Assembly (NCBI GenBank): GCA_016713725.1
Contig: JADJOO010000014.1
Location: forward strand, 91,262 to 155,261
Length of the DNA: 64,000 nucleotides
Reading direction: 5' to 3'
Source of the DNA: Pseudomonadota bacterium
Lineage (GTDB): Bacteria; Pseudomonadota; Gammaproteobacteria; Steroidobacterales; Steroidobacteraceae
The position numbers were made by a program, and so were the translations under genes. Below, piece by piece: positions 58,066-64,000 of the stretch (position 1 is the first letter of the stretch; each line of letters opens with the position of its first letter). The notes below the pieces were generated by a model. The model saw only the letters and a program-made list of their open reading frames with translations. It did no database searches and had not been told where the DNA came from.

Positions 58066-58242
58066 CCGGCCGTTTCTCTCCAGTCCCGCGGCGTATTGCC
58101 GGTCCAGCCGGTAAGACCTGGAAAATGCGCCCGCACGTCTGATCGAGAAAGCTGCCGGAAAGGCCACCTGCGCGGAAATGTGATGATCAGCGCTCGAGAA
58201 AACGAGTAACCTCGGCGGGATCAACGTGTGGGGAGATTGCAG

Positions 58243-60603
58243 ATGTCTGGGTCACTTCTCGGCAGGGCGGTGAGTTGCTGTGCCGTTGGCTTGCTTGCCG
58301 CGCAGGCGTTCGCGGCGGAGTCGGGGCAACTCGATCGGACGATCCTGCCGATCCAGGAACCGGCTCGGCCTCTCTACAAGGAAATCGATGCGCGCAAGGT
58401 GGCGGTGCCACCGCGCTTCGAGGTCAAGGCGCCCGAAGGTGCACCCAATGTCGTCATCGTGCTGATCGATGACATGGGTTTCGGCGTACCCACGGCGTTC
58501 GGCGGTCCGGTCTCGATGCCGACGATGGAGGCGCTGGCACAGCAAGGCCTGCGCTACAATAATTTCCACACCACCGCGCTGTGTTCGCCGACCCGCGCCG
58601 CGCTCAAGTCCGGACGCAACCACCACACGGTGAACATGGCCTTCATCACCGAGATGGCCACCGGCCTGCCAGGCGCCACCGGACAGATCCCCAATGCCAC
58701 GGCGCCGTTGGCCGAAACGTTGCGGCTCAATGGCTACGCCACGGCGGCCTTCGGCAAGTGGCACGAAACCGCGGCCTGGGAAGCGAGCGTTGCCGGGCCT
58801 TTCGATCGCTGGCCCACCCGTCAGGGATTCGACAAGTTTTATGGCTTCATCGGCGGCGAGACCAATCAGTGGGCGCCATACCTGTACGACGGTGTGGCAC
58901 CGGTCGAGCTGCCCCACGACCCCGATTACCACTTCATGTCCGACATGACGGACAAGGCCGTGGCCTGGATCAAGTTCCAGAAGGCACTGACGCCGCAGAA
59001 GCCATCGTTCATTTACTTTGCGCCCGGTGCGACACACGCACCGCACCACGTGCCGAAGGAATGGATCGCGCGTTGGCAGGGCAAGTTCGACCAGGGCTGG
59101 GACCAGATGCGCGAGGAAACCCTGGCCCGTCAGATCAAGATGGGTATCGTTCCGGCGGGCACCAAGCTTGCGCCGAAGCCGCCTGCAATCCGCGACTGGA
59201 ACACGCTCTCTGCCGACGAAAAGCGCCTGTTTACGCGCCAGGCCGAGGTGTTCGCCGCGTACGCTGAGTACACCGATCATGAAATCGGACGCATGCTCAA
59301 GGCATTCGAAGCCGTCGGCCAGGCCAGTAACACGATGGTCGTCTACATCGCCGGTGACAACGGGACCAGCGGTGAGGGCGGCGCGAACGGCATGTTCAAC
59401 GAGTACACCTACTTCAACGGCGTGCCGGAAACGGTCGCGCAGATGCTGACGAAGATCGACCAGTGGGGCGGACCCGAGACCTATCCGCACATGGCGTCCG
59501 GTTGGGCGGTTGGATTCGACTCGCCCTTCGGCTGGATGAAACAGGTGCCCTCGGACTTCGGCGGCACGCGCAATGGCATGGTCATGTACTGGCCCAAGGG
59601 CATCAAGGCGAAGAGCGAGGTGCGCACGCAGTTCAGCCACGTGATTGACGTGGCGCCGACCATCCTGCAGGCGATCGGCCTGCCGGAACCGAAAGTGGTC
59701 AACGGCACGCCGCAGATCCCGATGGAAGGGACGAGCCTCGTCTACACGTTCGATGATCCCAAGGCGAAGGAGCGCCACACCACGCAGTATTTCGAGATCG
59801 CCGGCAACCGAGGCATCTATCACGACGGTTGGTTCGCCCGCACGATCCACAGGGCGCCGTGGGAAGCCAAGCCGCGTCGAACGCTCGAGGACAACAGCGC
59901 GTGGCAGTTGTACGACACGCGGTCCGATTTCAGCCTGGCCGACGACCTTGCGTCGAAGAATCCGCAGAAGCTTGCAGAGCTCCAGGCGGTATTCCTGCAC
60001 GAAGCAGAGCAGCATCACGTACTGCCGATGGACGATCGTGTCTTCGAGCGCTTGGATGGCGCCACGGTCGGTCGTCCCGACCTCATGGCCGGCCGCAACT
60101 CGATGACGCTGGCCGAAGGCATGACCGGAATGATGGAAGGCGTGTTCATCAACGTGAAGAACCGCTCGAAGACCATCACGGCGGAACTCGATGTACCGCA
60201 GGGCGTGGCCAACGGCACGATCATCGCGCAGGGCGGCCGCTTCGGCGGCTGGTCGCTGTACGTCAAGGACGGCGTGCCGGCCTACGGGTACAATTTCCTG
60301 GGGCTGCAGCAGTCGAGCATCGTGGCGAGCAAGCCGCTCGCACCGGGCAAGTCGACCCTGAAGTTCGACTTCGCGTACGACGGCGGCGGTCCAGGCAAGG
60401 GCGGCCTGGGCACGCTGTTCGTCAACGGTGAAAAGGTTGGCGAGGGGCGGATCGAGCATACCCAGGCAGGCATATTCTCCGCGGACGAGACGGCAGACAT
60501 CGGCATCGATCTCGGCACGCCGGTCGTCGAAGCGGTCGGGTCGGAAGCCAGGTCCAGGTTCAGCGGCCACATTCCGCAGGTGACCATCGAGGTGAGGAAA
60601 TGA
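58243..60603 (+). CDS. Secreted/periplasmic arylsulfatase (type I sulfatase)
   Basis: 786 residues with a signal peptide (AVSCCAVGLLAAQAFAAESG). The sulfatase signature is TALCSPTRAALKSGR, with Cys114 of C-x-P-x-R becoming formylglycine; metal ligands are in IVLIDDMGFG and IAGDNGTSGEGG. The C-terminal 180 residues form a beta-rich domain (SIVASKPLAPGKSTLKFDFA, GGLGTLFVNGEKVGEGRIEH) common in large arylsulfatases of Proteobacteria. Substrate not inferable. ATG 58243 has GGGGAG upstream. Overlaps the following glycine-zipper gene by 4 bp (ATGA). Confidence 0.93.
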   Translation: MSGSLLGRAVSCCAVGLLAAQAFAAESGQLDRTILPIQEPARPLYKEIDARKVAVPPRFEVKAPEGAPNVVIVLIDDMGFGVPTAFGGPVSMPTMEALAQQGLRYNNFHTTALCSPTRAALKSGRNHHTVNMAFITEMATGLPGATGQIPNATAPLAETLRLNGYATAAFGKWHETAAWEASVAGPFDRWPTRQGFDKFYGFIGGETNQWAPYLYDGVAPVELPHDPDYHFMSDMTDKAVAWIKFQKALTPQKPSFIYFAPGATHAPHHVPKEWIARWQGKFDQGWDQMREETLARQIKMGIVPAGTKLAPKPPAIRDWNTLSADEKRLFTRQAEVFAAYAEYTDHEIGRMLKAFEAVGQASNTMVVYIAGDNGTSGEGGANGMFNEYTYFNGVPETVAQMLTKIDQWGGPETYPHMASGWAVGFDSPFGWMKQVPSDFGGTRNGMVMYWPKGIKAKSEVRTQFSHVIDVAPTILQAIGLPEPKVVNGTPQIPMEGTSLVYTFDDPKAKERHTTQYFEIAGNRGIYHDGWFARTIHRAPWEAKPRRTLEDNSAWQLYDTRSDFSLADDLASKNPQKLAELQAVFLHEAEQHHVLPMDDRVFERLDGATVGRPDLMAGRNSMTLAEGMTGMMEGVFINVKNRSKTITAELDVPQGVANGTIIAQGGRFGGWSLYVKDGVPAYGYNFLGLQQSSIVASKPLAPGKSTLKFDFAYDGGGPGKGGLGTLFVNGEKVGEGRIEHTQAGIFSADETADIGIDLGTPVVEAVGSEARSRFSGHIPQVTIEVRK

Positions 60604-61166
60604 GCGGGATCAGCAGAATCATCGCTTCGACGGTCCTGCTTATCGTCGGCGTGCAGGCCGTTGCGCAGGCTCCCGCGACGCCGGCCCCCGCGTCCAAACC
60701 CATTTCCACTTCGCTCGGCATGGTGGTGTTTCCCGCGAAAGGGCAGACACCCCAGCAGCAAGCCCAGGACGAAGGCGAGTGCTACGCCTGGTCGAAGGGC
60801 CAGACGGGCGTCGACCCGATGGCGCCCCCTCCTGCAGCGGCGCAACCTGCTGCGCAACCCGCGCAGAAGGCTCCTGCTGCCGACGGCTCGCGCTTGAGGG
60901 GTGCTGCGAGAGGTGCTGCCGCGGGCGCCGTCATCGGTGAAGTGGCGGACGACGATGCCGGCAAGGGTGCGGCGATCGGCGCCACGGCGGGCGTCGTGGC
61001 CGGTGGCCGCCAGAGCCGCAAGAACCAACAGGCGGCCGCGCAAGAGGCAACGCAGCAGCAACAGCAAGCGACGCAGCAGACGCAGGCCGCGAACCAGCAG
61101 CAACTGGATCTGTTCAAGAAAGGCTTCGCCGCGTGCCTCGAACCGAAGGGCTACACGGTCAAGTAG
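60600..61166 (+). CDS. Secreted glycine-zipper (YMGG-like) protein
   Basis: 188 residues: signal peptide (IIASTVLLIVGVQAVAQAPA), conserved stretch DEGECYAWSKGQTGVDPMAP, a glycine-zipper segment (GAARGAAAGAVIGEVADDDA, GKGAAIGATAGVVAGG), a Gln/Ala-rich coiled region, and LFKKGFAACLEPKGYTVK. Glycine zippers insert into or span membranes; the role here is unknown. Its start overlaps the sulfatase stop, so the pair is translated together. The TAG stop starts the large palindrome. Confidence 0.8.
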   Translation: MSGISRIIASTVLLIVGVQAVAQAPATPAPASKPISTSLGMVVFPAKGQTPQQQAQDEGECYAWSKGQTGVDPMAPPPAAAQPAAQPAQKAPAADGSRLRGAARGAAAGAVIGEVADDDAGKGAAIGATAGVVAGGRQSRKNQQAAAQEATQQQQQATQQTQAANQQQLDLFKKGFAACLEPKGYTVK

Positions 61167-61283
61167 GGAAATAGGGGAAATAGGGGACGCTCAGAAATAG
61201 GGGACGCTCACCTATTTCCGCATAAATTCCGGAAATAGGTGAGCGTCCCCTATTTCTGAGCGTCCTATTTCCCCTATTTCCTA
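61164..61283. repeat. GGGGACGCTC palindrome, long copy filling a convergent gap
   Basis: The gap between the stop codons of the glycine-zipper gene and folD is one inverted repeat with arms of about 54 and 52 nt around CATAAATTC. Each arm holds nested AAATAGGGG units and the 19-mer GGGGACGCTCACCTATTTC. Arms differ by small length changes in the G-runs (near 61168 and 61183-61186). Both flanking TAG stops are part of the repeat (TAGGGAAATAG on one side, TAGGAAATAG on the other). Confidence 0.92.
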
Positions 61284-62153
61284 GTGCTTGATGCGTTGGA
61301 GCGCCGATTCCAGCGTGTTCTTCATCAGCATCGCGACGGTCATCGGGCCGACGCCGCCCGGCACGGGCGTGATGAACGCCGCATTGCGCCGTGCCGACTC
61401 GAAATCCACGTCACCCACGAGCTTGCCGTTCGGCAGGCGATTGATGCCGACGTCGATCACGACGGCGCCGGGCTTGACCCATTCGCCACGCACGATGCCA
61501 GGCTTGCCGACTGCGACGACGAGGATGTCGGCCATGCCAACGTGCCGCTCGAGGTCCTGCGTGAAACGGTGACACACGGTGACCGTCGCGCCCGACAGCA
61601 GCAGTTCGAGCGCCATCGGTCGGCCGACGAGATTCGACGCACCCACGACGACGCAGTGCTTGCCCTTCGCGGGGATGCCCGTCTTCTCGAGCAGGCGCGT
61701 CACACCGTACGGTGTGCACGGACGCATCAAGGGGTGACGTAACGCGAGTCGGCCGACGTTGAACGGATGGAAGCCGTCGACATCCTTTGCCGGATCGATC
61801 GCTTCGATGATGTGGCGTTCGTCGATGTGATCCGGCAGCGGCACCTGCACCAGGATGCCGTCGATCGAGTCGTCGGCGTTCATCTGCTCGATGAACGTCA
61901 TCAGTTCGGTCTGCGTAGTGGAGTGGGGCAGGTCGTGGCTCACCGAGACGATGCCGCACTCGTCGCACGCCAGGCGCTTGTTGCGCACGTAGACCTGCGA
62001 GGCGGGATCGTCGCCGACGAGGATGACCGCGAGCCCCGGTCGGCGCAGTCCACGGGCGACCAGGCGGTCGCTGGACGCGCGCACTTCGCGACGGAATTCC
62101 TGCGCGATCGCCTTGCCGTCGATGATCCTGGCGCCGGATTCGTTGCTGGACAT
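61281..62153 (-). CDS. folD: Bifunctional methylenetetrahydrofolate dehydrogenase/cyclohydrolase
   Basis: Interconverts methylene-, methenyl- and formyl-tetrahydrofolate. Signatures: VGDDPASQVYVRNKRLACDE, DGILVQVPLPDHIDERHI, DPAKDVDGFHPFNVGRL, VVVGASNLVGRPMALELLL and ITPVPGGVGPMTVAMLMKNT. 290 residues from ATG 62151-62153 (MSSNESGARIIDG). Its TAG is part of the palindrome. Divergent from the tRNA cluster. Confidence 0.97.
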   Translation of the reverse strand: MSSNESGARIIDGKAIAQEFRREVRASSDRLVARGLRRPGLAVILVGDDPASQVYVRNKRLACDECGIVSVSHDLPHSTTQTELMTFIEQMNADDSIDGILVQVPLPDHIDERHIIEAIDPAKDVDGFHPFNVGRLALRHPLMRPCTPYGVTRLLEKTGIPAKGKHCVVVGASNLVGRPMALELLLSGATVTVCHRFTQDLERHVGMADILVVAVGKPGIVRGEWVKPGAVVIDVGINRLPNGKLVGDVDFESARRNAAFITPVPGGVGPMTVAMLMKNTLESALQRIKH

Positions 62154-62249
62154 TGCTGAAAGCCTCCCGGGGCGGGCCGGGCAGCCGGCCAAGCACGTCA
62201 TTTTCGCAGAGCGGTCCTGTTCGTGTCGCCGGCTGGATACAATCCTAAA

Positions 62250-62278
62250 TTGACGCTATGGGGGTCGATCCGTATGAT
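62250..62278 (+). promoter_or_regulatory. Promoter of the tRNA cluster
   Basis: TTGACG (62250-62255) and TATGAT (62273-62278), each 5 of 6 consensus, separated by exactly 17 bp, with a GC-rich discriminator (TCGCGC) after the -10, as is typical of stringently controlled stable-RNA promoters. It lies about 70 bp before tRNA-Pro. Confidence 0.75.
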
Positions 62279-62349
62279 TCGCGCTCCCGTGCGGGTCCGC
62301 GGTCGACGGCAACGTCAAAAGCGGCCTGGCGACGATCAGTCGAGCATGG

Positions 62350-62426
62350 CGGGGCATGGCGCAGTCTGGTAGCGCATCTGCTTTGGGAGCAGAGGGTCGG
62401 GGGTTCGAATCCCTCTGCCCCGACCA
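62350..62426 (+). tRNA. tRNA-Pro (anticodon TGG)
   Basis: 77 nt including encoded CCA. Acceptor arms CGGGGCA and TGCCCCG pair; anticodon loop TTTGGGA between TCTGC and GCAGA gives TGG; T loop GGTTCGAATCC. First of four tRNAs. Confidence 0.97.
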
Positions 62427-62456
62427 CTCGGATGAAGCGATACTGCTGCAGCGCAT

Positions 62457-62533
62457 GCGCCCGTAGCTCAGCCGGATAGAGCATCGGCCTTCTAAGCCGA
62501 GGGTCGCAGGTTCGAGTCCTGCCGGGCGCGCCA
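62457..62533 (+). tRNA. tRNA-Arg (anticodon TCT)
   Basis: 77 nt with encoded CCA. Acceptor arms GCGCCCG and CGGGCGC pair; anticodon loop CTTCTAA between TCGGC and GCCGA gives TCT, reading AGA and AGG codons. T loop GGTTCGAGTCC. 30 bp after tRNA-Pro. Confidence 0.97.
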
Positions 62534-62587
62534 TCACCAGAGATGGTGCGGTTTGTCGGGCAAGTGTTCGTGTTTTGTTTGACGATG

Positions 62588-62663
62588 GTGGACGTAGCTC
62601 AGCTGGTAGAGCTCCGGGTTGTGGTCCCGGCGGTCGTGGGTTCGAGCCCCATCGTCCACCCCA
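62588..62663 (+). tRNA. tRNA-His (anticodon GTG)
   Basis: 76 nt with encoded CCA, counting the extra 5' G(-1) that pairs with C73 as in all tRNA-His. Acceptor GTGGACG/CGTCCAC; anticodon loop TTGTGGT gives GTG. The 54-bp spacer before it is slightly T-rich. Confidence 0.96.
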
Positions 62664-62679
62664 CTCACCATCCCCGGAT

Positions 62680-62755
62680 GGGCCGTTAGCTCAGTTGGTA
62701 GAGCTGCTGACTCTTAATCAGTAGGTCGTAGGTTCGAATCCTACACGGCCCACCA
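62680..62755 (+). tRNA. tRNA-Lys (anticodon CTT)
   Basis: 76 nt with encoded CCA. Acceptor GGGCCGT/ACGGCCC; anticodon stem GCTGA/TCAGT and loop CTCTTAA give CTT. T loop GGTTCGAATCC. A 6-bp hairpin CGAGCG-TCGG-CGCTCG follows at 62767-62782, without a T run. Confidence 0.95.
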
Positions 62756-62825
62756 CTTCCAACTTACGAGCGTCGGCGCTCGAAAACGGGAATCGCCCCA
62801 CGACGCCCCAGCGTGCGCTCACCGC

Positions 62826-63020
62826 GTGCGCCGGGACGTTGACGATCATGCTCGAGAGGCCTGGTTCTGGAAGATCACGCGCCAGGAGTACCTGCGCGGC
62901 GGCATGCAGGATCTGAAGGCCAGCCGGCTCAGGATCTCGAAGGCGCTCTACCGCCAGCTGCTCTACGAGTTCCGCGCGGTGCTGTGGCGGGAGCTTGACT
63001 TGCTAGCAAAAAGCGTGTGA
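62826..63020 (+). CDS. Small open frame after the tRNA cluster, uncertain
   Basis: A 64-codon frame with GTG start and product rich in Arg, Leu and aromatic residues (WFWKITRQEYLRGGMQDLKA, SRLRISKALYRQLLYEFRAV). I do not recognise it. It ends before a terminator hairpin and could be a fragment of a larger gene or mobile-element debris downstream of tRNA-Lys. Third-position GC is high, as in real genes here, but no clear ribosome-binding site is seen. Confidence 0.3.
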   Translation: MRRDVDDHAREAWFWKITRQEYLRGGMQDLKASRLRISKALYRQLLYEFRAVLWRELDLLAKSV

Positions 63021-63052
63021 GGCCGAGCAAGCTGGTAGAGCTGCCAGCGAAG

Positions 63053-63093
63053 AACGCCCGGACCTGATGAAGGTGCCGGGCGTTTCGCGTTTT
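63053..63093 (+). terminator. Intrinsic terminator after the tRNA region
   Basis: Stem AACGCCCGG (63053-63061) with CCGGGCGTT (63076-63084), an inner CCT/AGG pairing, and TCGCGTTTT after it. It probably ends the tRNA transcript or the small frame. Between 63094 and 63263 only a short hairpin (GCCCACG-TACTC-CGTGGGC near 63139-63157) is seen. Confidence 0.7.
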
Positions 63094-63263
63094 CAGCGTT
63101 GAGTTTCGTCCCTGCGACGCGGGAGGTTCCTGCCCTCGGCCCACGTACTCCGTGGGCCTGTTCTCTAGCTGGCGCCGGAGGGACCTAAACCTACTTAAGG
63201 TGGCTTGTTCTTGTTGCTTTGGCCAGAAACGCGATCTACATCCTTCTTGCTCGACGGCTCCCG

Positions 63264-64000
63264 TGGAGTTCCCAGGATTCGGTGGACACGGATAGCATCA
63301 TGCTAGCACCGGAGGTCAGCCCCGATGTCCACACGATTGAGTGCCGGCCGCGTTCCCGCGATCTATAAGTTCATCGAGACCCACCAGAGCCAGCATAGCG
63401 TCGAAATGATGTGCCGCTTGCTCGAGGTCACCCGGAGCGGCTACTACGAGTGGCTGAAAAACCCGGTGTCGAAGCGGGCGCAGGAAGACGCCAGGTTGCT
63501 GCGGCTGATCCGCGCCTCGTTCGTCGCAAGTCAGGGTGTCTACGGAGCGCCACGTGTGTTCCTGGACCTGCGCGAAGCGGGTGAGACCTGCAGCAAGCAT
63601 CGGGTTGCGCGATTGATGCGGCTGAACGGCCTGCGCGCCCTGCACGGCTATCGCACCCGACGCTGGTCCGTCGGAAAGCCTTCTGTTTTGATCCCGAATA
63701 TTCTGCAACGGCAGTTTACGGTGACGCGCCGCAACAAGGTCTGGGTCACGGATATCACCTACATTCGGACGTGGCAAGGTTGGCTGTATCTGGCTGTTAT
63801 CATGGATCTGTTCTCACGCAAGATCGTCGGCTGGTCGGCGCGCCCGACGATCCATCACGGAACTGGTGCTGAATGCCGTCCTGATGGCCATCCGCTGCCG
63901 ACGACCACGCGACGCTGATTCACTCAGATCAGGGCCCAGTTTGGAAGCGATGCTGGCGGCGCTTCTGCCGGACAACCCGAACCACCTCGAGCCGAGCATG
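63264..64000 (+). mobile_element. IS3-family insertion sequence, truncated by window end
   Basis: The left end is placed approximately at a TGGAGTTCCCAGGATTCGGT stretch that resembles IS3-family termini. It contains orfB (below), but the 60 bp before orfB leave no room for orfA, so the element seems to lack it. The right end is beyond the window, so terminal repeats and target duplication cannot be checked. It lies 0.5 kb downstream of a tRNA array, a common insertion neighbourhood. Confidence 0.6.
63325..64000 (+). pseudogene. IS3-family transposase OrfB (DDE), frameshifted and incomplete
   Basis: HTH_21 region (CRLLEVTRSGYYEWLKNPVS, GVYGAPRVFLDLREAGETCS) then the rve integrase core starting at NKVWVTDITYIRTWQGWLYL with the first catalytic Asp, and MDLFSRKIVGWSARPT. 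The frame is lost near 63855; HSDQG with the second Asp follows in another frame, then WRRFCR in a third. The third catalytic residue (Glu) is beyond the window. At least two indels make this copy inactive as sequenced. The normal OrfA-OrfB frameshift is not possible because orfA is missing. Confidence 0.8.

Noticed and set aside
58252..60570. A 772-codon open frame on the minus strand opposite the sulfatase gene
   Set aside because: It is the mirror of a strongly conserved sulfatase reading frame. High GC removes stop codons from the antisense frame, and its product has no recognisable domain.

Overview
The window is about two-thirds G+C and reads as the chromosome of a gammaproteobacterium, probably near Xanthomonadales, Nevskiales or Steroidobacterales. 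This rests on gene order: nrdR-ribD-ribE-ribBX-ribH-nusB-thiL-pgpA, xseB-ispA-dxs, parE-parC, prmB-aroC and fimV-truA-accD-folC-dedD-cvpA-purF. EF-P with its lysyl-ligase EpmA and a FimX-like/FimV pair also fit. Content is mainly housekeeping. The only recognisable mobile gene is a damaged IS3-type transposase at the right end.

Layout. 1-2.4 kb: broken MttB-like methyltransferase, a type VI secretion FHA protein, DUF1820. 2.5-13.4 kb: purL; a minus-strand group ettA-hutH-membrane protein-zinc ribbon protein; an HDAC-like deacetylase; a cytochrome c with a barrel-like tail. 13.5-22.2 kb: glyA and the nrdR/riboflavin/nusB/thiL/pgpA run, ending in a kinase with a cyclic-nucleotide-binding tail. 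22.4-26.4 kb (minus): xseB-ispA-dxs-folE2. 26.6-28.9 kb: rubrerythrin, a CCG-type Fe-S protein and DUF3501. 29-36.5 kb: parE-parC, a FimX-like protein, efp. 36.8-39.9 kb (minus): SCO-psd-epmA-msrC. 39.9-53.6 kb: prmB-aroC, fimV to purF, broken glycerate kinase, receiver-kinase fusion, miaE. 53.7-62.2 kb: lpxH, cyclophilin, gltX, cysS, sulfatase, glycine-zipper protein, folD. 62.2-64 kb: tRNAs Pro-Arg-His-Lys, then the IS3 remnant.

The signal not explained by genes is a set of palindromic intergenic repeats of three kinds. (1) Heptad palindromes: usually four G-rich 7-mers per arm (GGGGTTA-like or GTGAGTA-like) running into a GTCsGA core. (2) Palindromes built on GGGGACGCTCACCTATTTC. (3) Long hairpins with variable arms and one invariant 12-nt loop. 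They occupy six of the seven convergent gene junctions, and in many cases the stop codon of the adjacent gene lies inside, or directly abuts, the outer edge of the repeat.

A caution for any reader: conserved or essential genes (parC, cysS, glyA, folE2, fimV, cvpA and others) carry single-base frameshifts or in-frame stops. The simplest reading is residual sequencing or assembly error. Genes described here as frameshifted should therefore be treated as probably intact in the organism unless stated otherwise.
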